14,522 bases of DNA from RSA11 sp965652565 (GCA_965652565.1 CBFGWL010000076.1:1-14522), one strand, 5' to 3'. Shown: positions 6,817-13,204, counted from the stretch's first letter. Numbers and translations are program-made. Notes: generated from the letters alone by a model not told the origin.

Positions 6817-6829
6817 GCGTTGAAGCTGC

Positions 6830-7201
6830 TCAGCCGCCCTGCGGGAGCGCGAGCGCGTCGACCGCGTCGGGCTCCAGCTCGTGCAGCTCGCTGTCGAGCC
6901 CGGTGAGCTCGAACATACGCCGCACCGAAGCGTGCGTGCGGGTCACGCTGAGTTTGCGTCCGGCGGCGTGGGCTCGCCAATTGGCCGTGATCAGTAGGCG
7001 CAATCCGGCGGAGTCGATGAAGGTGAGCTCGCGCAGATCGATCAGGAGCAACTGTGGGGGCCGCTCCTCACACTCGCGCAGGATCGCTTCCACCCGCGGC
7101 ATGGCGGCGAAGTCGAGCTCGCCGGAGAGGCGTAGCACTTGCGCCTTGGGTCCCTCGACCACCTCGGCCTGCAACTGCGGGGTGACTTGTTCTGAGTGCA
7201 T
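6830..7201 (-). CDS. STAS-domain anti-sigma factor antagonist (SpoIIAA/RsbV-like), copy 2
   Basis: A 123-residue STAS-domain protein, paralogous to the one at 6244-6627. The two share QVLRLSGELDFA/LVVIRLVGEFDLA-type first strands, an LRECEER/LRECERK helix and the phosphorylation loop. Here the loop is LTFIDSAGLRLL (59-70), with S64 as the predicted phospho-site. The role inferred from the family is reversible sequestration of a kinase-type anti-sigma factor. ATG 7201 has AAAGG seven bases upstream, the same spacing as copy 1. Its leader does not form the same hairpin. It is separated from copy 1 by 202 bases and from the upstream oxidoreductase by 201 bases with a probable terminator, so it likely has its own promoter, though I cannot place one convincingly. 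The tail after about residue 105 (Glu/Asp/Leu-rich) differs from the Arg/Gly-rich tail of copy 1. Confidence 0.9.
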   Translation of the reverse strand: MHSEQVTPQLQAEVVEGPKAQVLRLSGELDFAAMPRVEAILRECEERPPQLLLIDLRELTFIDSAGLRLLITANWRAHAAGRKLSVTRTHASVRRMFELTGLDSELHELEPDAVDALALPQGG

Positions 7202-7373
7202 ACAGCCGCCTTTCTCGCTGACGCGTATGCCGATTCGCGAGGCCCCCGTGAGGCTCCCTGAAACGACCTCTCTCCAACCTCACGACCCACCCTAGCCACG
7301 GGTATCAGTCGCTTGGCAGTCACGGTAGCACCGACGCCCCCGGCCGTACAGGATGCGCGCGGACTGCGAGGAC

Positions 7374-7397
7374 GCGCCCGGCGCCGCTCCCGGGCGC
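7374..7397 (-). terminator. Hairpin terminator after the first MDR oxidoreductase
   Basis: A perfect 8-bp stem, GCGCCCGG (7374-7381) with CCGGGCGC (7390-7397), around an 8-base loop. It lies five bases beyond the oxidoreductase stop codon on the - strand. No clear T-run follows. Its position and strength fit a GC-rich terminator that insulates the downstream STAS genes. Confidence 0.55.
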
Positions 7398-7402
7398 TCG
7401 CG

Positions 7403-8341
7403 TCAGGGGCGCACGATGACCTTGCCCTTGGCGCGGCGCTCGTCGATCTCCTTGAGCGCCGCCGTGATCTCCTCGAGCGGATAGACGGAGCCGATGACCG
7501 GCTCGATCGCGCCGGTCTCGGCGAGCTCGGCGAGGCGGGCCGCCGCCGCGCGCATGCCGTCGGGCTCGTTCGCCAGAACGTTGAACGAGCAGCCGCGGAC
7601 GTCTACGTTGCGCAGCAACAGTCGGTTCACGCGGATCTCCGGGATCTCTCCGGAGGTGAAGCCGACCACGATCACCCGCCCCTCTGGGCGCAGCGCGCGC
7701 AGGTTCTCCTTGAAGCGCTCCGTGTTGCCGACCGGGTCGATGATCAGGTCAATGGGGCCCGGGAGCTGTGAGCGAAAGTCATCACCGACCACGGCTGCGT
7801 CAGCGCCCGCGTCGCGCGCGACGGCGGCCTTCTCGTCGGTCGAGACGGCCGCGATCACCTCGGCGCCGAGCGCCTTGGCGACCTGGATCGTCGCGGTCCC
7901 AACGCCTCCGGCGGCGCCGTGCACCAGCACGGTCTCACCGGCGCGCAGATCGCCGCGCCGCTCGAGCGCGGCCAGCGCGGTGAGGTAGTTGAGCGGGAGG
8001 GCGGCGCCCTGCTCGTAGCTCATGCGCTCGGGCAGCGGGAACGTTGCCTCGGGCGTCGCCGCCACCTGCTCCGCGTGCGCGCCGAAGCTCAGGGTCATGA
8101 CCCGCTGCCCCTCGCGGAACGGGCCGTCCTGCGGCGCCCGGATGACCTCGCCCGCCGCTTCCCAGCCGAGCGTGAAGGGCAGCTCCTGCCGTAGCTGGTA
8201 GAGCCCGCGCGTCATCAGCAGGTCCGGGAACGAGACGCCCGCCGCGCGCACGGCGACGACGAGCTCGCCATCGGGCTCGGGAACGTCCTCCAGTCGCAGG
8301 GCCTCGGGGCCGTCCTCGGTGATCACTCGTACCGCGCGCAT
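7403..8341 (-). CDS. Quinone-oxidoreductase-like MDR protein (zinc-free), copy 1
   Basis: A 312-residue medium-chain dehydrogenase/reductase of the NADPH:quinone oxidoreductase group. The catalytic GroES-like domain covers about 1-120 (GVSFPDLLMTRGLY at 35-48, then GWEAAGEV at 59-66). The Rossmann domain follows, with the nucleotide-binding motif VHGAAGGVGTATIQ (140-153; AAGGVG is typical of the QOR subgroup). The C-terminus KGKVIVRP is also typical. The cysteine/histidine ligands of zinc alcohol dehydrogenases are absent, so NADPH-dependent reduction of quinones or enones is likely; the substrate is unknown. The start has a strong ribosome site (GAGGAGGG, about 4 bases before ATG 8341). It is transcribed divergently from the GerW-like gene across a 98-base gap. 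It shares only the general fold with the MDR gene at 9227-10159. Confidence 0.92.
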   Translation of the reverse strand: MRAVRVITEDGPEALRLEDVPEPDGELVVAVRAAGVSFPDLLMTRGLYQLRQELPFTLGWEAAGEVIRAPQDGPFREGQRVMTLSFGAHAEQVAATPEATFPLPERMSYEQGAALPLNYLTALAALERRGDLRAGETVLVHGAAGGVGTATIQVAKALGAEVIAAVSTDEKAAVARDAGADAAVVGDDFRSQLPGPIDLIIDPVGNTERFKENLRALRPEGRVIVVGFTSGEIPEIRVNRLLLRNVDVRGCSFNVLANEPDGMRAAAARLAELAETGAIEPVIGSVYPLEEITAALKEIDERRAKGKVIVRP

Positions 8342-8439
8342 CGCTCCCTCCTCGGCTCGCTTCCGGCAGGCAGCCTATGCAGCCCGGGCGCGGTGCGGTA
8401 CACCTGAGCCACTCCCGCGGAGGCGACGGAAGGAGCCGG

Positions 8440-8766
8440 ATGGACATCCAGGACGTGATCGAGAGGGCGCAGGACGCGCTGACCGTAAGACGTGTCTACG
8501 GCGAGCCGATCGAGCTCGACGGCGTCGTAATCATCCCCGCCGCGGAGGTGAGCGGCGGCGGTGGCGGCGGCACGGGCACCGACAAATCCGGCTCGAGCGG
8601 AGACGGAGGCGGGTACGGGCTGCGGGCGCGGCCGGTCGGCGCCTACGTGATCCGCGACGGCACGGTGCGCTGGGAACCGGCGACCGACGTGGCGGGGCTC
8701 GTCCTGCGCGGCGGGCTCGTCTTGGCCGGGCTGGCGCTACTCTGGCGACGAGCGAGCGGACGGTGA
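8440..8766 (+). CDS. GerW (YtfJ)-family protein
   Basis: A 108-residue protein with the GerW/YtfJ layout: an N-terminal domain (DVIERAQDALTVRRVYGEPI, 5-24, then VIIPAAEV, 30-37), a glycine-rich stretch (about 38-59, including a run of six Gly), and a conserved-type segment GLRARPVGAYVIRDGTVRW (60-78). It ends in a hydrophobic segment (84-102) with a basic tail, so it may be membrane-anchored. In Bacillus the family is linked to spore germination, but homologues are widespread in non-sporulating actinobacteria, where the role is unknown. ATG 8440 is chosen over ATG 8377 because AAGGAG ends four bases before it. The cupin gene starts nine bases after its stop, so the two probably form an operon. 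Confidence 0.82.
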   Translation: MDIQDVIERAQDALTVRRVYGEPIELDGVVIIPAAEVSGGGGGGTGTDKSGSSGDGGGYGLRARPVGAYVIRDGTVRWEPATDVAGLVLRGGLVLAGLALLWRRASGR

Positions 8767-8775
8767 GGGGGGCGC

Positions 8776-9207
8776 ATGACTGACCCGGGATTCTCGATCG
8801 TGCACGCCGACGAGGTGAGGGACGTGTACGCCGGCACGGATGTACCGGGGGAGTTCAGGCGGCTGAGCGATGCGCTGGGCGCCGAGCAGGTCGCGATCAC
8901 GCTGATCCGCATCCCGCCGCACTCCGACTTCGAGCAGGGCACGGGGCACCACCACGAGCACGTGGAGGAGCTCTACCTCGTCGCGCGCGGGACGCTCACG
9001 ATGCGCTTCGACGACCAGGTCCGCGAGGTCCCGGAGGGCTCCGTGGTGCGTGTCGCCCCGGCAACCGTGCGCTCCCATCGCAACGAGGGCGACGAGCCCG
9101 TTGAGCTTTGGGCCATCTCAGCCGCGAACGACCGCACCGACGCCACGAAGATCGACGACTTCTGGGAGGCGTCCGAGCGCGCCCTCCAGCATCGAGAGCC
9201 GTCGTGA
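8776..9207 (+). CDS. Cupin-domain protein, copy 1
   Basis: A 143-residue small beta-barrel protein with both cupin motifs. Motif 1 is GTGHHHEHVEELYLVARG (55-72), with metal-ligand candidates H60, H62 and E65 or E64. Motif 2 is PATVRSHRNEG (95-105), with H101. A bound divalent metal (Fe, Mn, Ni or Zn) is expected from the intact ligand set. Reactions in this family are too varied to predict one; many such single-domain proteins are dioxygenases, isomerases or sensors. The ribosome site GAGGGGG precedes ATG 8776 by a few bases. It follows the GerW-like gene by nine bases. Its stop codon lies inside a hairpin shared with the convergent MDR gene. Confidence 0.88.
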   Translation: MTDPGFSIVHADEVRDVYAGTDVPGEFRRLSDALGAEQVAITLIRIPPHSDFEQGTGHHHEHVEELYLVARGTLTMRFDDQVREVPEGSVVRVAPATVRSHRNEGDEPVELWAISAANDRTDATKIDDFWEASERALQHREPS

Positions 9208-9224
9208 CGCCGCCGCCCGGCGTC
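9206..9224. terminator. Bidirectional hairpin between convergent genes
   Basis: A perfect 7-bp stem, GACGCCG (9206-9212) with CGGCGTC (9218-9224), around a 5-base loop, fills the 19-base gap between the cupin stop and the stop of the convergent MDR gene. It overlaps the cupin TGA. It probably ends transcription from both sides; no strong T-run is present on either strand. Confidence 0.55.
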
Positions 9225-9226
9225 GG

Positions 9227-10159
9227 TTACGGGCGGATGACCAGCTTCCGATGAGGACCGGTTCCCTGGCGCTCCCAGGCGCTCGCGACCTCGGCGAGCG
9301 GGACGACCTCGACGTCTACCCGTAGCTCGCCGCGAGCGCCGTGCTCGCACATCCGCTGGAAGGACTGCGCCTTCACGTCGGGCGGGAGCTGGTAGATCGT
9401 GAAGAAGAGGATCGAGGCGAGCCTCGCGCGCAGGCCTCGCGGTGAGATCGATGCCGTCGGGGATGCGGCGTTGCCGACCTGCACGAGGCGCCCGTGGTCC
9501 GCGAGCGTGGGCAGGGCCGCGACGGCGGGCTCGCCCCAGACCGCGTCGAGGATCACGTCGTAGCCCTGGCCCGCCGCCTCGGCGAGGCGCGCGGCGATCT
9601 CGTCGGGCTCGCCGCCGATATCGACCGTCGCGTCGGCGCCCAGCTCGCGCGTGCGCACGAGCATCTCCTCGTCGCGCGCGGCCGCCGTCACCCGGCCGGC
9701 GCCGAGGAGCTTCGCGGCCTGGACGGCGATCTGGCCCACGACGCTGCTGGCGCCGAGGACGAGCACGCTCTCGCCGACCGCGAGCCGGCCGCGCCATTCC
9801 AGCGCGTTCCAAGCCGCCAGGCCCGCGGTCCCGAAGCAGACCGCGAGTTCGGCGTCGACCCCGTCGGGGACGTCGATCAGAAGCTCGGGATCGACGCGCG
9901 TACGTTCCGCGAACGAGCCGAACGGCGGCAGGCATTTCTCGAAGTAGACGCGCCGGCCGTCGTGCGTGCCGATGCCCTCCAAACCGGCGACGCACGGCAC
10001 CTCGACCGGGCCCATGAGCCCGCTCGTGGTGGCGATGTCCACCGGGTTGAGTCCCGCGACCGCGATCTCGACGAGGGCGCCGTCACCGTGGCCCGCAGGA
10101 TCTTCGAACTCCCCGTACTCCGGGATTCCACCAACTTCGTTCAGCACTGCTGCGCGCAT
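9227..10159 (-). CDS. Quinone-oxidoreductase-like MDR protein, copy 2
   Basis: A 310-residue medium-chain dehydrogenase/reductase. The GroES-like domain covers about 1-120 (AGLNPVDIATTSG, 35-47; VAGLEGIG, 57-64). The Rossmann domain follows, with the variant nucleotide loop LGASSVVGQIAVQAAK (135-150; SSVVG instead of the AAGGVG of the copy at 7403-8341). The C-terminus HRKLVIRP is typical of the family. No zinc-ligand set is visible. NAD(P)H-dependent reduction of quinones or enones is the family-level expectation. The start has only a weak ribosome site (GGTGG, four bases away). It converges on the cupin gene and lies 77 bases downstream of the RibD-like reductase on the same strand, with no clear terminator between them, so co-transcription is possible. 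Confidence 0.9.
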   Translation of the reverse strand: MRAAVLNEVGGIPEYGEFEDPAGHGDGALVEIAVAGLNPVDIATTSGLMGPVEVPCVAGLEGIGTHDGRRVYFEKCLPPFGSFAERTRVDPELLIDVPDGVDAELAVCFGTAGLAAWNALEWRGRLAVGESVLVLGASSVVGQIAVQAAKLLGAGRVTAAARDEEMLVRTRELGADATVDIGGEPDEIAARLAEAAGQGYDVILDAVWGEPAVAALPTLADHGRLVQVGNAASPTASISPRGLRARLASILFFTIYQLPPDVKAQSFQRMCEHGARGELRVDVEVVPLAEVASAWERQGTGPHRKLVIRP

Positions 10160-10236
10160 GCGGCCACCGTACCCCGCGGCCGCGCGGATGGAACCCGCCT
10201 AGTCCGCCAGCGCCGCGCGCCCGCCGCAGCTCCGCC

Positions 10237-10854
10237 TCAGGTCGGCGTGTCGGCGGCGACCGTGCCCTTGCGGATCTCCCCGTCGGGCGCGTAGGTCGCC
10301 GCGACCACGCCGCTCGGCGTCGTCTCCGCGCCCAGCAGGCGCAGGCCGGCGGGTCGCGCGCCCGTGCCGAAGAGCCGCTTGCCCGAGCCCGCGACCACGG
10401 GGAAGGTCCAGAGGCGGAACTCGTCGATCAGCCCTGCGGCCAGCAGCGTCTGAAGCAGATCCGTGCTGCCCTGCGTGATCAGGTCGGGGCCCTCGTCCTC
10501 CTTGATGCGCCGGATCGCCTCGACCACGTCGCCCTGAAGGAGCTCCGCGTTCTCCCACTCGACCTCGTCGAGGGTGCGCGATGCCACGTACTTGCGGGCG
10601 CCGTTCAGGGCGTCGGCGATCGGCCCGTCCTGGTGCGGCCAGTACGCGGCGAAGATCTCGTAAGTCTTGCGCCCGAGCACGAGATCGAACGGCTTCGCGA
10701 GCTCGGCGTGGATGATCCTCATCGCCTCGTCGTCCAGGTATCCGAAGACCCACCCGCCGATCTCGAAGCCTCCGCTCCGATCCTCGTCGGGCGCCCCGGG
10801 CGCCTGCATCACGCCGTCGAGCGTCATCTGACATACGGCTACTAGCTTTCTCAT
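10237..10854 (-). CDS. Dihydrofolate-reductase-fold (RibD C-terminal-like) protein
   Basis: A 205-residue protein of the DHFR/RibD C-terminal superfamily, which reduces pterin- or pyrimidine-like substrates with NADPH. Typical features are the first strand KLVAVCQMTLDGVM (3-16), the segment FDLVLGRKTYEIF (about 56-68), KYVASRTL, DLITQGSTDLLQTLL near the cofactor site, and LIDEFRLWTFPVVAGSGKRLF. Many actinobacteria carry stand-alone copies of unknown substrate; it is not the essential folate enzyme. ATG 10854 is chosen because GAAGGG lies eight bases upstream. The longer GTG start at 10893 has no ribosome site. It diverges from a cupin gene across 172 bases. An inverted repeat lies just before its ribosome site (separate entry). 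Confidence 0.88.
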   Translation of the reverse strand: MRKLVAVCQMTLDGVMQAPGAPDEDRSGGFEIGGWVFGYLDDEAMRIIHAELAKPFDLVLGRKTYEIFAAYWPHQDGPIADALNGARKYVASRTLDEVEWENAELLQGDVVEAIRRIKEDEGPDLITQGSTDLLQTLLAAGLIDEFRLWTFPVVAGSGKRLFGTGARPAGLRLLGAETTPSGVVAATYAPDGEIRKGTVAADTPT

Positions 10855-10866
10855 CCGCGTTTCCCT

Positions 10867-10890
10867 TCGGTCGCTTTCCCAATAGACCGA
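10867..10890 (-). promoter_or_regulatory. Inverted repeat at the ribosome site of the RibD-like gene
   Basis: TCGGTC (10867-10872) and GACCGA (10885-10890) form a perfect 6-bp inverted repeat with a 12-base spacer. In the - strand mRNA the 3' arm runs into the GAAGGG ribosome site and overlaps its first two bases. It may be an operator or a small leader hairpin. The arms are short enough for chance. Confidence 0.3.
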
Positions 10891-10995
10891 CACCAGCGCG
10901 CGAAATCATCGGCGGGCTCCGTGCACCGGGACGCGGCTTCCCGCGCGAACCCCTCAAATGGGGCCTTGGTGGCGACGCGTCCCTGGCCCACGCTG

Positions 10996-11012
10996 CGCTG
11001 GACACGCCAGCG
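10996..11012 (+). promoter_or_regulatory. Leader hairpin before the second cupin gene
   Basis: CGCTGG (10996-11001) and CCAGCG (11007-11012) form a perfect 6-bp stem with a 5-base loop. It ends four bases before the ribosome site GAGGAG (11017-11022) of the cupin gene. If it lies in the transcript it could affect translation or stability. The evidence is structural only. Confidence 0.3.
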
Positions 11013-11026
11013 AACCGAGGAGATCC

Positions 11027-11563
11027 ATGTCCCAACCCGACGCGACGCTGCGCCCCGAGCCGCAGCACATCGACCCGGCCACCGCTCAGGCACTCGACGT
11101 CCTCGGCCCCAGGGTGCAAATCATCACGCCCCTCACCGGCGACGATCGCTCGCCCTGTCTCATCCGGGGAACCATCCCCGCAGGGGGCGGCGTTCCCTTG
11201 CACTCTCATCCTGAGCCTGAGACGTTCGTCGCCCTGAGCGGCGCGATGGAGGGATTCGTCTACGGCGCTGACGAGGCGCGCTGGGTCGCGGTCGCGGCCG
11301 GGCGCGTTCTCCACGTGCCCGGCGGGGTGCCGCACGCCTGGCGCAACCCCTCGAGCGAGCCGGCCGTGAGCCTGGTCGTCACCGAGGAGGGGATCGCGCG
11401 CTTCTTCCGCGAGGTCGGTAGGCCCGTCCGTGCGCACGAGAGCGAAGGCGAGCCGGGGCCCGCCGAGCTCGCGCGCTTCGCCGAGGCCGCCGCTCGCTTC
11501 GGCCACTGGTTGGCGAGTCCCGAGGAGAACGCGGCCATCGGGGTCAGTCCGCCGGGCGGATGA
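11027..11563 (+). CDS. Cupin-domain protein, copy 2
   Basis: A 178-residue protein with one cupin barrel. Motif 1 is VPLHSHPEPETFVALSG (56-72), with ligand candidates H59, H61 and E65. Motif 2 is PGGVPHAWRN (98-107), with H103. The set is complete for binding a divalent metal. A helical C-terminal tail of about 50 residues (AELARFAEAAARFGHWL) goes beyond the barrel and separates it from the cupin at 8776-9207, with which it shares little beyond the motifs. Quercetin-dioxygenase-like or sensor roles are possible; the substrate is unknown. ATG 11027 has GAGGAG four bases upstream. An upstream in-frame ATG at 10958 lacks a ribosome site and would add a Trp/Arg-rich, unlikely N-terminus. It converges on the TetR gene with only 20 bases between the stops. 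Confidence 0.87.
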   Translation: MSQPDATLRPEPQHIDPATAQALDVLGPRVQIITPLTGDDRSPCLIRGTIPAGGGVPLHSHPEPETFVALSGAMEGFVYGADEARWVAVAAGRVLHVPGGVPHAWRNPSSEPAVSLVVTEEGIARFFREVGRPVRAHESEGEPGPAELARFAEAAARFGHWLASPEENAAIGVSPPGG

Positions 11564-11583
11564 GCGCCACTGAGAGCGCCGGA

Positions 11584-12189
11584 TCAGGCGCGTAGCGCCT
11601 CGAGCATCCGGTTGAGAGCCGCCGTGGTCTCGGCCAGCGCGCGCTCGCGGTCGGCTGAGCGCGCCAGCCAGAGCGCGGCCTCGTTCATCGCGCCCGAAAG
11701 GAGGTGGACGAGCGGCTCGAGCGGCTGGTCCGCCAGCTCGCCCTCGCGGACGAGCAGTGCCAGCACGTCCTCGAGCTGCCGCATCGACGTCCGCGCGTCG
11801 AGCTCGCGCCAAGCGCTCCAGCCAAGCACAGCGGGCCCATCGACGAGCATGATGCGCTGGACGTCGGGCGCGGTGCTGGCCCGCAGGAACGCCTCGCACC
11901 CCGCGACGAGCTGATCCCAGGGAGAGAGGCCGTCGGCCGCCGCCGCGATGCTCTCGGCCACCTCTTCGTGCACCGCCTCGAGGAGCGCGCGGAAGAGCCC
12001 CCGCTTGCTGCCGAAGTGGTGGTAGACGGCTCCCGTGGTCACCCCGGCGCGCTGCGCGAGCTCCGCCACGCCGACGTCGGCATAGCCGCGCTCGGTGAAC
12101 AGCTCGCGGGCGGCCGCGAGGAGCGCTTCCTTCGTGACGGCGCTGCGCTCGGCCTTTGTGCGCGGGGGGTGGGCCTCTGACGCGGGCAT
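11584..12189 (-). CDS. TetR/AcrR-family transcriptional regulator
   Basis: A 201-residue TetR-type repressor. The DNA-binding domain covers about 17-65: helix 1 EALLAAARELFTERGYADVG, then the helix-turn-helix VAELAQRAGVTTGAVYHHFG (41-60) with the recognition helix TTGAVYHHF. The rest (about 70-201) is the helical ligand-binding and dimerisation domain; its ligand is unknown. It is transcribed divergently from a VOC gene at 12282. The 92-base gap holds two operator-like sites overlapping the VOC promoter, so repression of that gene, and probably of itself, is the natural reading. The ribosome site before ATG 12189 is weak (TTAGG, about eight bases away). Confidence 0.93.
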   Translation of the reverse strand: MPASEAHPPRTKAERSAVTKEALLAAARELFTERGYADVGVAELAQRAGVTTGAVYHHFGSKRGLFRALLEAVHEEVAESIAAAADGLSPWDQLVAGCEAFLRASTAPDVQRIMLVDGPAVLGWSAWRELDARTSMRQLEDVLALLVREGELADQPLEPLVHLLSGAMNEAALWLARSADRERALAETTAALNRMLEALRA

Positions 12190-12206
12190 GGATGAAACCT
12201 AACGCC

Positions 12207-12235
12207 TTGACGTAATCGCGTTATGCGAATATGCT
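12207..12235 (+). promoter_or_regulatory. Sigma-70-type promoter of the VOC gene
   Basis: TTGACG (12207-12212) and TATGCT (12230-12235) are separated by 17 bases, the ideal spacing for a housekeeping sigma factor. Transcription would start near 12242, giving a leader of about 40 bases before ATG 12282. The region is unusually AT-rich for this window. Confidence 0.6.
12210..12225. promoter_or_regulatory. TetR-type operator site 1
   Basis: ACGTAA-N5-TTATG, an imperfect inverted repeat (CGTAA against CATAA) of the size bound by TetR dimers. It lies in the spacer between the -35 and -10 boxes of the VOC promoter. The same pattern recurs 32 bases downstream. Confidence 0.6.
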
Positions 12236-12241
12236 CAGATT

Positions 12242-12257
12242 ACGTAACAACATTATG
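12242..12257. promoter_or_regulatory. TetR-type operator site 2
   Basis: A second copy of ACGTAA-N5-TTATG, with a different 5-base spacer from site 1. It covers the predicted transcription start of the VOC gene. Its left half is part of the perfect palindrome TTACGTAA (12240-12247). The 32-base offset from site 1 is about three helical turns, so two dimers could bind the same face of the DNA. Confidence 0.6.
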
Positions 12258-12281
12258 TTTCCGAGGTGAAAGGACGAGAGG

Positions 12282-12698
12282 ATGCGGTCAAAGCTCTCCA
12301 GCTTCTATCCCGTGATCTGCACCGATGCCGTGGCGGGCACCCGTGACTTCTACGTGCGGTTGTTCGGCTTCGAGGTCGTCTTTGATGCCGGGTGGTACGT
12401 GAGCCTGCGCCGCCGGGATGGCGGCCACGAACTCGGGATCGTCGACGCGCAGCACCCGACGGTGCCCGAGGGGTTCCGCAGGGCTGCGGCGGGGCTCATT
12501 CTCAACTTCGAGGTCGACGACGTCGACGCCGAGTATCAGCGTCTGGTCGTCGAGGCTGGCGTGGAGCCGCAGCTCGAGCTACGCAGCGAGGACTTCGGTC
12601 AGCGCCATTTCATCGTGGCCGACCCCGCGGGCGTCCTCGTGGACGTGATTACGGAGATCGAGCCGTCGCCGGAGTACGCGAGCCATTTCACCGACTGA
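12282..12698 (+). CDS. VOC-superfamily (glyoxalase/bleomycin-resistance fold) protein
   Basis: A 138-residue VOC-fold protein. Module 1 covers about 4-56 (SSFYPVICTDAVAGTRDFYV, then LFGFEVVFDAGWYVSL). Module 2 covers about 71-125 (LILNFEVDDVDAEYQRLV, then RHFIVADPAGVLVDVI). It is of the glyoxalase/bleomycin-resistance type; no clear His/Glu metal-ligand set can be assigned, so it may be a binding protein rather than an enzyme. The start is ATG 12282, with AAAGGA seven bases upstream. The divergent TetR gene and the operator pair over its promoter suggest it is induced by a small molecule, perhaps the compound it binds or degrades. It converges with the small membrane protein gene (24-base gap). 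Confidence 0.9.
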   Translation: MRSKLSSFYPVICTDAVAGTRDFYVRLFGFEVVFDAGWYVSLRRRDGGHELGIVDAQHPTVPEGFRRAAAGLILNFEVDDVDAEYQRLVVEAGVEPQLELRSEDFGQRHFIVADPAGVLVDVITEIEPSPEYASHFTD

Positions 12699-12722
12699 GC
12701 GGCCCCGTGCCCGTGGGCGGGT

Positions 12723-13031
12723 CTACGACATCCCGTAGCTGCGCTGGCGCCTCGCGAAGGACTCGCGGCCGGCCCGTCCTGAAACGGGTGCGCCCTGCCG
12801 AGGGCCGCGACCCCGGAACCGGCGTCCGAGCTTGATCGCGAGTGCTGCGAGCAACACCAAGGGCAGGGCGAGCAGCGGCAGGATCAAGAGCGGCGCCACG
12901 AACAGCGCGGTCAGCGCCAGGAACGGGATCGCCAGGGGGGCGAGGGCGACGAGCAGGACGCCGACCGCCGTGAGGCCGGCGGCCACGCCGCTGACGGTCT
13001 CGAGTCGCGCCTCTCGTTCGGCATTGGACAT
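12723..13031 (-). CDS. Small membrane protein of unknown function
   Basis: A 102-residue protein that I do not recognise. A short charged N-terminus (MSNAEREARLE) is followed by a long, very hydrophobic Ala/Leu/Pro-rich region (about 16-66) that could form two membrane helices (about 16-40 and 42-66) joined by a tight turn. A strongly basic, probably cytoplasmic tail (KLGRRFRGRGPR and onward, 67-102) follows. The ribosome site AAAGAGG lies about eight bases before ATG 13031, which supports a real gene. It has its own divergent upstream region (173 bases to the PPOX gene) and no operon partner. Confidence 0.7.
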   Translation of the reverse strand: MSNAEREARLETVSGVAAGLTAVGVLLVALAPLAIPFLALTALFVAPLLILPLLALPLVLLAALAIKLGRRFRGRGPRQGAPVSGRAGRESFARRQRSYGMS

Positions 13032-13190
13032 CTCGAGTACCTCTTTCCGGTCGCGGGCCGGCGCTGCGCCGACCGCGTTTCGCCTCCACCGAACCGGGTT
13101 CGCCGGGCCAGGGGAGGCCCTTCTAGAGGTGAGACGGGACAGCGCGGCGAGGTGTGACCGGGGGAGGGCGAGAAAACGGATGCCGTCGAC

Positions 13191-13196
13191 TAGGGT
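13191..13196 (+). promoter_or_regulatory. Possible -10 element for a leaderless PPOX mRNA
   Basis: TAGGGT fits TANNNT and lies eight bases before ATG 13205, so transcription would start at about the start codon. No ribosome site precedes this ATG, which agrees with a leaderless transcript. No clear -35 box is seen. Confidence 0.3.
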
Positions 13197-13204
13197 CGCC
13201 TGGC

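Noticed and set aside
10855..10893. N-terminal extension of the RibD-like gene to GTG 10893.
   Set aside because: No ribosome site precedes it, whereas ATG 10854 has GAAGGG at good spacing and begins directly with the family's first strand.
10199..11899. A 566-codon open frame on the minus strand across the RibD-like, cupin and TetR genes.
   Set aside because: It overlaps three well-supported genes in other frames and has the Arg/Ala/Gly-rich composition of a shadow frame.
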